In this document: one piece after another, positions 37,601-47,321 of the stretch
Layout: each line of letters begins with the position of its first letter
Numbering within the stretch: the stretch's first letter is position 1
Source: an uncultured Sphingorhabdus sp.
GTDB lineage: Bacteria; Pseudomonadota; Alphaproteobacteria; Sphingomonadales; Sphingomonadaceae
Assembly: GCA_937873665.1 (NCBI GenBank)
Contig: CALMYW010000518.1
Location: 1-64,000, forward strand
DNA: 64,000 nucleotides
Direction of reading: 5' to 3'
Notes under the pieces: generated by a model
The model's database searches: none
What the model was told of the DNA's origin: nothing
Seen by the model: only the letters and a program-made list of their open reading frames with translations
Made by a program: the position numbers and the translations under genes

Positions 37601-40600
37601 CTGACTTCAGCCGAACAGCCGGTGTGGAACGGTGCCGGTGCCGATCTGGCCCCTGCCAACAACCGTGCGACGCAGACCACCACGGTCCGTCCGTCGACCG
37701 ACCTTGAAGTGGTCAGCAAGACTCGCACGGGCGCGCTGCTGCGCAACGTCAACGAACCGGTGGAATTCACCATCCGCTTCCGCAACAACGGTCCGTCGAC
37801 CGCTACTCGCGTGCGGATCACCGATACGCTGCCGGCTGGTTTCGTCTATGCGCCGTCGCCCGCGCCAGGCAGCTCCATTCCGGGCGGCAGTGCGGCCACG
37901 GTTTCGGGGATTGCCTGCTCTGGCACCACGACGATCACCTGCGACATCGATGGCAGCTTCCCGGTGGGTGCGACCAACACCGTCGATCTGACCGTCAATG
38001 CCAAGGCTCAGGCTCCCTACAGCGGGCCGCTGGCTCCCACCGATCTGACCGATACGGCCACCATCACGCCCGGACTGGACGCTTTTGGCGATCCGCTGAG
38101 TGAAGATGCCGTTCCGGCCAATGACAGCCAGACTGCCGTCGTGCAGATCCGCCCCGCGAGCCTGTCGGGTACAGTCTATGCCGATAACAACGATAACGCC
38201 GTGATCGATGGCGGTGAGGGCATGGCGGGCGTTACCGTCACGCTTTCCGGCACCGATATCTATGGCAATGCGGTCAACGCCACGGCGGTGACGGTTGCCG
38301 GTGGTGGCTTTACCTTCCCGGTTCTGCCGCCGTCCGGCCCGGCCGGTTACACCATCGTCGAAACCCAGCCGGCCACCCATTATGACCGCAATGAAACCGC
38401 GGGCAGCCTGGGCGGCACGGTGAACAACGCTGCCTATGGCAACACGGCTGTAGAGAACACCATTAGCGGCATCGTCCTGCCTGCGCAGACCGATGGCACC
38501 GGCTATGTGTTCCAGGATCACCTGAAGGCCGTGATCGTCGCCAACGACGACGGCGTGTTCACGGTGAACGGCCTGACCGGCAACAGCAATGTTGCCAATG
38601 CGCTGACCAACGATCAGTTCAATGGTGCGGCGGTGCTGCCGGCCCAGATCATAATGACCGTCATCACTCCGGCCACCAATCCCGGTGTGACGCTTAACAC
38701 CAGCACCGGCCAGATCGCCGTTGCTCCGGGTACGCCAGCGGGCACCTATACGATCGATTATCAGATCTGCGACGTGGCAGACACCAGCACCTGCGATCCT
38801 GCGCGGATCACGGTGACGGTATCTGCCGCCCCCATCGCAGCGGTGAGTGAATCGATTGGCGGGATCAACGGCCTGACGGGTCAGAGCAATGTGCTCAACG
38901 CCCTGACCGGCGATACCCTCAACGGGGTTGCCGTGGCCACCAGCAACGTGACCATCTCGGTTGCGCCTGGCTTCTCGGTTCCTGCCGGGCTGACCTTTGA
39001 TACCGCCACGGGCAATGTCTCGGTTTCGCCGGGCACGCCTGCTGGTCCTTACACCTTCAACTATCGCATCTGCGAGATCCTGAATCCGCTTAACTGCGCC
39101 AACGCCACGGAAACCGTGACGGTTGTTGCCGCGCCGATCACGGCTGTCGATGACAGCCAGAGCGGCATCAACGGCGCAGCCGGGGCCAGCGATGTGCTCA
39201 ACGTGCTGACCGGTGATACGCTGAACGGCGCTGCGGCAACGACGGGCAATGTCTCGATCATCGTCGAGCCAGGGTTCACCGTGCCTGCCGGTCTGGTGTT
39301 CAATACCACCACGGGCAACGTCTCGGTTTCGCCGGGCACGGCTGCCGGTCCGTATACCTTCGACTATCGCATCTGCGAGATCCTGAATCCGGCCAACTGC
39401 GCTACCGCAACGGTTACGATCACGGTTGTTGCCGGTGCGATCACCGCCGATGATGAAACCTCTGCGCCGGTCAACGGTGCCAGCGGTGCCACGGGTGTGG
39501 TTGATGCCATCCCCGGCGATACGCTCAACGGCTCGCAGGCTGTGATCGGTGATCTCAACATCACTGTCATCACTCCGGCCACGCCGATTGGCGGTGCTCC
39601 GGTGCCGGTGCTCAACACCACCACGGGTCTGGTCGATGTACCGGCTGGCACGCCTTCGGGCAGCTATGTGATCCGGTATCAGATCTGCGAAAAGCTCAAT
39701 CCGGCCAACTGTGCCCTGGCGAACATCACCGTTCCGGTCGTGTCTGCCTCGATCACGGCGGCCAATGACAACCAGGGCGGCATCAATGGCCTGCCGGGTG
39801 CCAGCAACGTGCTCAACGTGCTGGGTGGTGACACGCTGAACGGCGTGCCGGCCACCACGGCTACGGTCAACATCACGCTGGCCGTCGGTTCGACGGTCCC
39901 CGCCGGGCTGACCTTTGATCCGGTCACGGGCAATGTCTCGGTTTCGCCGAACACCCCTGCCGGTCCCTATAGCTTCAACTATACCATCTGCGAGAAGCTG
40001 AACCCGGCGAACTGCGCCACGGACACGGCTACGGTGACGGTCGTCGCGGCCCCGATCGCTGCTGTCAATGACAGCGTCGGCGGGATCAACGGCGCCTCGG
40101 GTGGCACTGATGTGCTGAACGTGCTGCCGGGCGATACGCTGAACGGCGTTCCCGTCACGACGGGCACGGTGACCATCTCGGTCGCTGCCGGCTCGACGGT
40201 TCCGCCTGCGCTCATCTTCGATCCGGTTACCGGGAACATCTCGGTCAAGCCGGCGACGGCGGGCGGCGCGTACAGCTTCAACTATACGATCTGCGAGATC
40301 CTCAACCCGACCAACTGCGCCACGGCCACGGCCACGGTGACGGTTGTCGCGGCGCCGATCTCGGCGACGGATGATACCACGGCCCCGGTCAACGGCGGCA
40401 CGGGTGCGCCCGCGGTGATCGATGCCCTGCCCAATGACAACCTGAATGGCGCTCCGGCCACCATCGCCACCGTTACGGTTGCGGTTGTGACCCCGGCCAC
40501 GCCGATTGCTGGCGGTCCGGTGCCGGTGCTCGATCCGGCGACGGGTCTGGTGACTGTCCCGGCCAATACGCCGGCGGGCACCTACACCATCGCCTATCAG

Positions 40601-42988
40601 ATCTGTGAACGGCTCAATCCGGCCAACTGTGCCCCGGCGACGATCACTGTCCCGGTCACCGCCGGCCCGATTGCCGCCACCAACGATACTGCAACCGGCA
40701 TCAATGGTGCCACGGGAGCAAATAACGTGCTCAATGTGCTGACCGGAGACACCCGCAACGGGACGCCTGCGACCACGGCCACGGTGGACATCACCCTGGC
40801 TGCCGGTTCAACGGTTCCCGCCGGGCTGACCTTCGATCCGGCCACCGGCAACGTCTCGGTCAATCCAGGAACGCCGGCGGGCACCTACAGCTTTGACTAT
40901 ACCATCTGTGAGAAGCTGAACCCGACGAACTGTGCCACGGCTAAGGCCACGGTTACGGTGATCCCGTCGCCCATCGTGGCGGTCAATGACACCAGCGGCG
41001 ACGTTAACAGCGCCAATGGCGGGACCAATGTGCTCAACGCCTTCACCGGTGATACCATCAACGGCCAGCCGGCCACGCCCACCAACGCGACGGTAACGCT
41101 CGCGCCGGGTGCGGTCCTGCCGGTCGGGTTCACCTTAGATCCGGCGACGGGCAACGTCACGGTTGCTCCGGGTACGCCCTGGGCCACCTACAGCTTCGAT
41201 TATCAGTTGTGCGAACGGCTCAACCCCACGAACTGCACGATTGCGACGATAACGGTTACCGTTGTCCCGCCGCGCAGCAACCTGACGGGTATCGTCTACT
41301 TCGACGATAATATGAACCGCGCGCATGAAACGGGTGAACGCCTGCTGGAAAACTGGATCGTGGAAGTCAGCCGGGGCGGCGTGGTGGTGGGCACAGCCCG
41401 CACCGATGCCCAGGGCTTCTACTCGGTTCCCGATTTGCTCAGCGGCACCGGTTACACCATCGTGTTCCGCAATCCGTCCAACAACGTGGTCTACAGCAAG
41501 ATCGAGAACGCCACGCTGCCGGTCAACGGCACCCTGGCGAACCAGAACTTGCCGGTCGATCCGTCGGGCGTGGTCTATGACGCGATTACCCGTCAGCCGG
41601 TCACCGGAGCGCTTGTCAGGCTCGTCGACACCAATGGTGCGCCGATCCCTGCCGCGTGCTTCATCGATCCCTCGCAGGCCAGCCAGATCACGGGGGCGGA
41701 CGGGTTCTACCAGTTCGACATCGTATCCGGTGCGGCTGCCCAGTGCCCCGCCGCGCGGACGGAATACCGCCTGCAAGTGACGGCACCCACGGGCTATGCC
41801 GATCCGATCTCGACCGTGATTGCGGCCGAAACCGGCGGGTTCAATGCAGCCGGACGCGGTAGCCCCGCCCCGGTCGTGGCGAAGCCCTCGGCTCCGCAGG
41901 CTGGTGATCCCACCACCTACTACATGGCGTTCCTGATCGCCCAGGGTGACGGCAACGTGGTCAACAACCACATTCCGCTCGATCCCTTCCTGACCCGCAC
42001 GCCGCTGCTCGTCACCAAGACCAGCGACAAGCGTACGGCCAACACGGGTGATCTGGTTCCTTACACGATCACTGTGCGCAACACGGAAAGTGCTACGCGT
42101 GCAGCGGTCAGCGTCGTCGATCTTCTGCCCCCCGGCTTCAAGTATGTGGCTGGTACGGCACGGGTGAACAACGTCGCGGCCGAACCTGTCGTCACTGATC
42201 GCGAGCTGCGCTGGAATGCGCAGACGCTGGCGGGCAACTCCACCACGACCTATCAGATCGTGACCGTGGTTGGTGCCGGTGTGACCCAGGGTGACCGTAT
42301 CAACACCGCCGTTGCCCGCAGTGGCGTGACGGCAGCCGAAATCTCCAACCGGGCGCAGGCCATCGTGTCTATCGTCCCCAGCGCCATCTTCGATTGCGCG
42401 GAGATCATCGGCAAGGTGTTCGATGACAAGGATGGCGATGGCTATCAGGATAACGGCGAACCTGGCATTCCTGCCGCCCGCGTGGCGACGGTCAATGGCC
42501 AGCTCGTGACGGCGGACGAATATGGTCGCTATCACATCACCTGCGCCGCGGTGCCTGATGCCCAGATTGGTTCGAACTTCGTGCTCAAGCTCGATACGCG
42601 AACCATTCCGGAAGGCTATGCGCCAACGTCCGACAACCCGCAGTCGATCCGCCTGACGCGCGGCAAGATCAGCGAACTGAACTTCGGGGTCCAGAAAGCC
42701 CGTGTCGTCAGCGTCGCCGTCGATGCCCGCGCCTTCCTGAACGGTTCGGCCCAGTTGCAGCCTGCCTTTGCCCAGCGGATCGAAGGTCTCAAGACCGTCG
42801 AAGCCCAGCGGCTGGTGATCCAGATCACCTATGGCGCGGATGCCAACGAAGCCGACAGCCTGGTCGAGGCCCGCCTCGCCAGCATCAGGGAACAGGTTGC
42901 AGCGACCTTCCGCACAGGATGGGACGGTCCGCCGCCCGTGATCGAGGCCAACATGGTGCGCGCTCTGCGCGCCCAGGGCCGGGAGTAA
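34664..42988 (+). CDS. Giant secreted repeat protein (DUF11, SdrD-like and novel ~100-residue repeats)
   Basis: This 2,774-residue protein starts with a signal peptide (LLIGLFAFITGGVALAADL, cleavage near residue 27). DUF11-type beta-sandwich repeats begin near residues 28, 159, 291, 416, 557, 701, 846 and 1012. A SdrD B-like segment follows near 1166 (GTVYADNNDNAVIDGGEG). Nine repeats of about 100 residues span 1290-2203, each with a conserved ICE-LNP-NC cysteine pair. Further SdrD-like and DUF11 modules lie near 2206, 2446 and 2577. The last ~100 residues (FLNGSAQLQPAFAQRIEGL...EARLASIREQV) look like a degenerate OmpA-type cell-wall-binding domain. It is probably a surface fibre or adhesin. 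The next gene, five bases downstream, encodes an outer-membrane protein. Confidence 0.85.
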   Translation: MISSKTTAVVRLLIGLFAFITGGVALAADLQISQYTGTPDPVGVSGEVTYSVTAANNSAPSVNNAVVTIAISDRFEVINAVGNFPSYCSVSGAVGSQTLTCNLPTLLGGGAANAQTFTYKAIARVAGTNTTTASIAAAGNTDSNAGNNSLSITPTVRAGADLTVVKAGSAPSVIAGGQLQYTLTVTNNGPTPTAAVRVIDNLPAGSDYQYQSGTGTGWTCSRAGTTVTCNYSGAAPAVGAAYPVITITGKITKSTAGTISNIADVTSTDALVLDPNALNNTSNTVVTNVQAGSDLQAIKSMPSTITVGSSANITLSIRNTGPQSVPAGSAISDVIDNALTPGTMPSGCSKVGQTVTCTAGALSSAQQVDYIIPVTGASATGGIINNTANVAPPSGFADPDMANNTAIAPFQTVLPNADLELYAKYKSPSPVAPGANITSTIIVRNLGPSIASWTPGTPLRVTDTLSADETFVSVSGAWTCGVAGVVVTCDTTDTGTLAVGATKTLTLITTAGSGVDTNVVNTACTDRTAGSAHTPSSPTSPTGNDCRSAGVRSTTSAADLSVQKDVSLSNAGGWTENLAVADTDNVFYIRLRVSNAAGGNTARTIAVTDALPNFINAGSFVTAVTQDSATSGSMSYNPVNGLVVWSLSNLAGGGTETLIIRVQRPFESGSFTNYASVYSSDTTETNNLNNSDTAQYTITPRADMTINSKSVTPDPARVGVPATYIISVRNDGANPADTVQVIDVIDPARFEIIGTPTTTKPGATCSVVVATGTVTCDMGQFVRTEVRQINVTVLPKYPFGAETMATLPTTQVNRATVTTSTLDTNGGSNPNAGNNFFTLNHNMQAPSFDLAVTKQESNPATDDPVRFDETLNYDIRASNFGPSRATDIVVTDIPAPPPGLTMTLSSVVINPVAANGGLTLQAAPSAGCTASGPNYICKINQADATQNYLDPLKQVIFRLVFTMGGTPPSAPTTFTNAAELTSAEQPVWNGAGADLAPANNRATQTTTVRPSTDLEVVSKTRTGALLRNVNEPVEFTIRFRNNGPSTATRVRITDTLPAGFVYAPSPAPGSSIPGGSAATVSGIACSGTTTITCDIDGSFPVGATNTVDLTVNAKAQAPYSGPLAPTDLTDTATITPGLDAFGDPLSEDAVPANDSQTAVVQIRPASLSGTVYADNNDNAVIDGGEGMAGVTVTLSGTDIYGNAVNATAVTVAGGGFTFPVLPPSGPAGYTIVETQPATHYDRNETAGSLGGTVNNAAYGNTAVENTISGIVLPAQTDGTGYVFQDHLKAVIVANDDGVFTVNGLTGNSNVANALTNDQFNGAAVLPAQIIMTVITPATNPGVTLNTSTGQIAVAPGTPAGTYTIDYQICDVADTSTCDPARITVTVSAAPIAAVSESIGGINGLTGQSNVLNALTGDTLNGVAVATSNVTISVAPGFSVPAGLTFDTATGNVSVSPGTPAGPYTFNYRICEILNPLNCANATETVTVVAAPITAVDDSQSGINGAAGASDVLNVLTGDTLNGAAATTGNVSIIVEPGFTVPAGLVFNTTTGNVSVSPGTAAGPYTFDYRICEILNPANCATATVTITVVAGAITADDETSAPVNGASGATGVVDAIPGDTLNGSQAVIGDLNITVITPATPIGGAPVPVLNTTTGLVDVPAGTPSGSYVIRYQICEKLNPANCALANITVPVVSASITAANDNQGGINGLPGASNVLNVLGGDTLNGVPATTATVNITLAVGSTVPAGLTFDPVTGNVSVSPNTPAGPYSFNYTICEKLNPANCATDTATVTVVAAPIAAVNDSVGGINGASGGTDVLNVLPGDTLNGVPVTTGTVTISVAAGSTVPPALIFDPVTGNISVKPATAGGAYSFNYTICEILNPTNCATATATVTVVAAPISATDDTTAPVNGGTGAPAVIDALPNDNLNGAPATIATVTVAVVTPATPIAGGPVPVLDPATGLVTVPANTPAGTYTIAYQICERLNPANCAPATITVPVTAGPIAATNDTATGINGATGANNVLNVLTGDTRNGTPATTATVDITLAAGSTVPAGLTFDPATGNVSVNPGTPAGTYSFDYTICEKLNPTNCATAKATVTVIPSPIVAVNDTSGDVNSANGGTNVLNAFTGDTINGQPATPTNATVTLAPGAVLPVGFTLDPATGNVTVAPGTPWATYSFDYQLCERLNPTNCTIATITVTVVPPRSNLTGIVYFDDNMNRAHETGERLLENWIVEVSRGGVVVGTARTDAQGFYSVPDLLSGTGYTIVFRNPSNNVVYSKIENATLPVNGTLANQNLPVDPSGVVYDAITRQPVTGALVRLVDTNGAPIPAACFIDPSQASQITGADGFYQFDIVSGAAAQCPAARTEYRLQVTAPTGYADPISTVIAAETGGFNAAGRGSPAPVVAKPSAPQAGDPTTYYMAFLIAQGDGNVVNNHIPLDPFLTRTPLLVTKTSDKRTANTGDLVPYTITVRNTESATRAAVSVVDLLPPGFKYVAGTARVNNVAAEPVVTDRELRWNAQTLAGNSTTTYQIVTVVGAGVTQGDRINTAVARSGVTAAEISNRAQAIVSIVPSAIFDCAEIIGKVFDDKDGDGYQDNGEPGIPAARVATVNGQLVTADEYGRYHITCAAVPDAQIGSNFVLKLDTRTIPEGYAPTSDNPQSIRLTRGKISELNFGVQKARVVSVAVDARAFLNGSAQLQPAFAQRIEGLKTVEAQRLVIQITYGADANEADSLVEARLASIREQVAATFRTGWDGPPPVIEANMVRALRAQGRE

Positions 42989-42993
42989 ATTCG

Positions 42994-45900
42994 ATGAACA
43001 GCAAGTCCATCACCACGCCCGCAATCAAGCATTCGGGCAACACCTCGGGTAAGTTGCGCCATGCCCTGTTGCTGGCCGGCGTATCCACCATGGCAGGCCT
43101 TGGCCTGACCGCTCCGGCCCAGGCCAAAGAAACTAGCGGGTTTGCGCAGGCTTCAGTCCTGGCGCTTGGCGCCAGCGACCAGGCCACCAGCGTGGCGCAT
43201 AATGCGATAAACCCGGCGGTTGTGTATGACCTTTCGGTCACGGCGATGCCGTCGCCCCCCGCGCCAGTGCTCTCGGTAGGCCTGATCGGTTCGGATGATA
43301 GCGTCAAACGCGGTTCGCCGGCGCACTTCCTGGGGTTCAGCAACTATCCCGCATTCGTCAGCCGAGCGGAGCTGCGGCTCTATCCGGCGGGCGGAGCCTC
43401 TGGTTGCGCGCCGCTGGCGGTTATCGGGGCGGACTGCAATGGTGTGGCGAGCTGGACACCTGGGGCCGATGCCGCTGATGAGATGGACTATGCCTACCGC
43501 GTCTATGACGCCAAGGGCCGCTATGATGAAACTGCACCGCAGCGCCTGACGGTGCTCTCGGCGGCGCATGTGCTGCCCCATGTCAGTCCGGTCCGCGCCG
43601 ATTTTGGCCGGGTGGATGCAGCCATGGTGCGCGGTATTGCCATGCACGGGGCGCTCTCGCTCGACATCGCCGGGCTTGCGCCTAGCGATAGCCTGCTGCG
43701 CGTCTCTGGCCAGATCGTGCCGGTGGAAGCTGACGGGAATTTTGCCGTCAGCCAGATCGTTCCGTCGCGGTGTGCAGCGCTGTCTGTCACCACGACGGAT
43801 GCTTGCGGGGTCTCCGGCGAAACCGCGGTGCCGCGCGCTGACTGGCAGGTGCCGGTCTATCGTCAGGCAGCCCCGGATCAGACCGCGGGCGTCATCCCGC
43901 TCGCTGCGGCAGAGGCTGCTGGCCCGGCGCGTTCGGCGGACGGGCTGACGATCACCATCGATCCGCAGGATCAGCCGGTGATCGACAATCCCTATCGCAT
44001 CAAGGTGCGGACCGACTCGACCCACGTTGATCCGGTGCTGGCGGTGGGCCTTGTCGAAAGCGAGCGCACCGTGGTTGCCGGTGAGGCCGCCACCTTTGTC
44101 AGCTACACCAACTATCCCTCTTACATCGCGCGGGGCGAAGTGCGGATTTTCCGCGCCGGTGCCTCTGCCGATGGACAGCCGGACGTGGTGGTTGAAGCGG
44201 GCAAGGACGGCGTCGCTCGCTGGAGCGCCAATGCCGATGCTGGGGAAGAGCTGTTCTACACCTACCGGGTCTATGACGCCGAAGGCCGGTTCGATGAGAC
44301 CCAGCCGCAGGAACTGACTGTGCTGGCCAAGCCGTTCGATCATGGCACCCCGGCGGTGCGTCCGCTGTTTGGCAGCAAGGACGAAGCCGCGCACCGGACC
44401 ATTCCGCTCAATCGCGGCGTGACGGTGACCGTTACCGGCGCCGCCGAGCCAGGCGACGAGATGGTGCGCGTGGCGGGCCAGATGGTGCCGCTTCAGGCCG
44501 ATGGCCGCTTTGTCAGCCAGCAGATCATGGCGCGCGAGACGCGGCAGGTCTGGGTAACGGTCGGGCAGGGCGAGCATGCGCGCTATACCGCGATGCGCGA
44601 TGTGGAAGCGCCGCGCAGCGACTGGTTCGTGGTTGGCCAGGGCGACCTGACCTTCGTTTCGAACCGGGGGGAAGGGCCGGCGGTGGAAGTCAGCGGCAAC
44701 CAGCTTGCCGATGGCGATTATCTCACCTCGCGCGCGGCCTTCTATGCCAAGGGCAGCCTGTCCAACGGCATCAGGATCACCAGTTCGCTTGATACCGGCG
44801 AAACGCTGCTGAAGGATCTGTTCAGCAACATTGATCGCAAGGATCCGCGCCAGTTGCTGCGCCGGATGGACTCAAACCAGTACTACACCACCTATGGCGA
44901 CGATTCGACGCTGGTGGAGGATGCCCCCACGCAGGGCCGCTTCTATCTGAAGGTGCAGAAGGACCAGTCCAGCCTGCTGATCGGCAATTTTGTGGCCGAC
45001 ATCCAGCAGGCCGAGCTGGCCCAGCTCAATCGCGGCGTGTTTGGCGCGATTGTCGATCACAAGAGCATGGGCACCACCTCTTTCGGCGAGCACAAGCTTC
45101 AGGTTACGGCCTTTGCTTCTGATCCTGGCACGATCCCGGGGCGCGATGAATTTCGCGGCACCGGCGGCTCGCTCTACTTCCTCAATCGCCGCGATCTGAC
45201 TGTCGGGTCGGAAAGGCTGAGCGTGGAAGTGCGTGATCGCGACACCGGGCTGGTCCTGTCGCGGCGCGATCTGTCGCCGCAGGAAGACTATGACATCGAC
45301 TATTATCAGGGCCGGGTAACGCTACTCCGCCCGCTGTCCTCGACGGCGGCTGACGGCGATCTGGTGCGGCAGGATACTGGCGGCGGCAATGTGCCGGTGC
45401 TGGTGGCGCGCTATGAATATACTCCGGCGGTTGGCGACATCAGCGGTTATACCGTTGGTGGCCGGGCTTCTGCCTGGCTGGGCGACAAGGTGCGCCTGGG
45501 CGTGACCGGCCAGCGTGAGACGACCGACAGCGCCGATCAGACGCTGCTGGGTGGTGATGTGACCGTGCGTGCCCACGCCGGAACTTATGTGAAGGCGGAA
45601 GTCGCGCAATCCGAAGGGCCTGGCTTCGGCCAGACAAATTCGGTCGATGGCGGCCTCACCTTCACCAATCGCCTGGCCACTGGCCGGGTGGGTGAGAAGG
45701 CGCAGGCATGGCGCGGCGAAGTGGCGGTCGATCTGGCCGAACTGCGCGGGCTGACGGGCGATCATGGCAAGGCATCTGCCTTCTATGAGCACTTCGATGC
45801 CGGCTTCAGCGCCAATTCTCAGCTCACCCCGAACCAGACCGAGCGCTGGGGTCTTGCGGTTGATGCGCCGCTGTCTGATGCAACGCGCGTTTCGGCCAAG

Positions 45901-47304
45901 TTCGAACGGCTGAACACCGAAACCATCGGCCGCCGCACGGTTGCCTCGGGCGACGTGGCGCAAAAGCTCAGCCAGGAACTGACCCTGACTGCCGGCGTGC
46001 GCCATGACGAGCAGGCCATCGGGCTGGTGGGCAATTCGACGGAGACCGGCAAGCGCACCGATGCTGCCGTGCAACTGGGCTATGCGCCCACCGGCAAGAA
46101 CTGGTCGACCTACGCCTTCGGTCAGCTCACGGTGGACCGCGATGCCACCCGCCGCCGCAACAACCGTGGCGGCGTGGGCGGCAAGGTGGAAATCACCGAC
46201 CGCGTTTCCGCCTCTGCCGAAGTGTCGGGCGGCGATGGCGGGCTGGGTTCGAATGTTGAACTGAGCCACCGCTACGGCAACGGCTCGGAGAACTATCTGG
46301 GCTATACGCTGGTCACGGATCGCACCGATCAGGGGCTGGAACCGCTCGGCGGGCTAACCCGGACCAACCGGGGCACTCTGACGGTGGGTTCGCGCCACCG
46401 CTTCTCCTCCGCGCTCAGCATTCATGGCGAAAACAAGATTGGCCATGGCGGGCAGGCGCCCAGCGTGATGCGCAGCTTCGGGCTGGACTGGGACCCCACC
46501 GAACAGTGGTCTGTCTCGGTCTCGTTCGAGAACGGCCACGTCGATAACGAGGATACCGGACGCTTCCGCCGTACCGCCGCCACGTTTGGCGTCGGCTACA
46601 CCAGCGATACCGTCCGCTTTGCCACCAACGTCGAAGGGCGTTTCGAGCAGGGCGTCGGGCGTGACCAGACCGTGTGGCTGTTCCGCAACTCGGCCTCGGT
46701 CAATCTCAATCCCGATTGGCGGGCGCTGGGCCGGCTGAACTTTGCCATTGCCGATAACAACACGCCCAACGAGCGTGCGGCGGACTTTGTCGAAGGGACC
46801 ATCGGCTTTGCCTATCGCCCGGTGCTCAATGATCGGCTCAACCTGCTGACGCGCTACACCTACCTGAAGGACATGGGGCCGATTGGCCAGGTGACCGAAG
46901 GTGGCGAAACCGCCAGCCCGAAGCAGAAGAGCCAGATCTTCTCTATCGACGCCAACTACGATCTGACCAAGACGCTGACCATCGGCGGCAAATATGCCTT
47001 CCGCAAGGGCAGCGTCTCGCTTGGCCGGAACAGCGATACCTACATCTCCAGCGACACCCAGCTTGGCGTGCTGCGCGCCGACTGGCGCGTGGTGAAGGAA
47101 TGGGACGCGCTGATCGAGGGGCACTACCTGTCGAACGACCGCGCCAGCGACCATCGCTGGGGAGGACTGGCCGCGATCTACCGCCACATCAACCAGAACG
47201 TGAAGATTGGCGTGGGCTACAGCTTCTCCGATTTCTCCAGCGATCTGGGTGACCAGAGCTATACGAGCAAGGGTTACTTCATTAACCTGCTCGGCAAGTT
47301 CTGA
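42994..47304 (+). CDS. Large outer-membrane beta-barrel protein, partner of the giant repeat protein
   Basis: This 1,436-residue protein has a signal peptide ending TAPAQAKE (residues ~37-45). Two homologous modules follow, near residues 90-190 and 346-445: VLSVGLIGSDDSV with FSNYPAF, and VLAVGLVESERTV with YTNYPSY, each ending in YRVYDA-GR-DET. Each is followed by a short beta segment ending VRVAGQMVPLQADG or its equivalent. From about residue 560 a long barrel-like region has alternating polar/aromatic strands. It includes YDIDYYQGRVTLLRPL, reminiscent of large outer-membrane translocon proteins, and the chain ends GYFINLLGKF with terminal phenylalanine for BAM insertion. It probably anchors or exports the giant protein; this is inference. 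I do not recognise a named family. Confidence 0.82.
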   Translation: MNSKSITTPAIKHSGNTSGKLRHALLLAGVSTMAGLGLTAPAQAKETSGFAQASVLALGASDQATSVAHNAINPAVVYDLSVTAMPSPPAPVLSVGLIGSDDSVKRGSPAHFLGFSNYPAFVSRAELRLYPAGGASGCAPLAVIGADCNGVASWTPGADAADEMDYAYRVYDAKGRYDETAPQRLTVLSAAHVLPHVSPVRADFGRVDAAMVRGIAMHGALSLDIAGLAPSDSLLRVSGQIVPVEADGNFAVSQIVPSRCAALSVTTTDACGVSGETAVPRADWQVPVYRQAAPDQTAGVIPLAAAEAAGPARSADGLTITIDPQDQPVIDNPYRIKVRTDSTHVDPVLAVGLVESERTVVAGEAATFVSYTNYPSYIARGEVRIFRAGASADGQPDVVVEAGKDGVARWSANADAGEELFYTYRVYDAEGRFDETQPQELTVLAKPFDHGTPAVRPLFGSKDEAAHRTIPLNRGVTVTVTGAAEPGDEMVRVAGQMVPLQADGRFVSQQIMARETRQVWVTVGQGEHARYTAMRDVEAPRSDWFVVGQGDLTFVSNRGEGPAVEVSGNQLADGDYLTSRAAFYAKGSLSNGIRITSSLDTGETLLKDLFSNIDRKDPRQLLRRMDSNQYYTTYGDDSTLVEDAPTQGRFYLKVQKDQSSLLIGNFVADIQQAELAQLNRGVFGAIVDHKSMGTTSFGEHKLQVTAFASDPGTIPGRDEFRGTGGSLYFLNRRDLTVGSERLSVEVRDRDTGLVLSRRDLSPQEDYDIDYYQGRVTLLRPLSSTAADGDLVRQDTGGGNVPVLVARYEYTPAVGDISGYTVGGRASAWLGDKVRLGVTGQRETTDSADQTLLGGDVTVRAHAGTYVKAEVAQSEGPGFGQTNSVDGGLTFTNRLATGRVGEKAQAWRGEVAVDLAELRGLTGDHGKASAFYEHFDAGFSANSQLTPNQTERWGLAVDAPLSDATRVSAKFERLNTETIGRRTVASGDVAQKLSQELTLTAGVRHDEQAIGLVGNSTETGKRTDAAVQLGYAPTGKNWSTYAFGQLTVDRDATRRRNNRGGVGGKVEITDRVSASAEVSGGDGGLGSNVELSHRYGNGSENYLGYTLVTDRTDQGLEPLGGLTRTNRGTLTVGSRHRFSSALSIHGENKIGHGGQAPSVMRSFGLDWDPTEQWSVSVSFENGHVDNEDTGRFRRTAATFGVGYTSDTVRFATNVEGRFEQGVGRDQTVWLFRNSASVNLNPDWRALGRLNFAIADNNTPNERAADFVEGTIGFAYRPVLNDRLNLLTRYTYLKDMGPIGQVTEGGETASPKQKSQIFSIDANYDLTKTLTIGGKYAFRKGSVSLGRNSDTYISSDTQLGVLRADWRVVKEWDALIEGHYLSNDRASDHRWGGLAAIYRHINQNVKIGVGYSFSDFSSDLGDQSYTSKGYFINLLGKF

Positions 47305-47321
47305 TCGCGGTGAACGGAGAA

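Noticed and set aside
38531..41276. Regularly spaced DNA repeats that could be taken for a repeat array such as CRISPR
   Set aside because: The period is about 300 bases, the units are degenerate, and they are fully in frame within one coding sequence. They are protein-domain repeats.
41135..42535. Long minus-strand open frame (466 codons) opposite the 3' part of the giant gene
   Set aside because: Composition is typical of an antisense shadow (H/R/G/D-rich), with no start signal or domain.
43153..44577. Minus-strand open frame opposite the outer-membrane protein gene
   Set aside because: No recognisable domain; the plus strand has signal peptide, modules and barrel.
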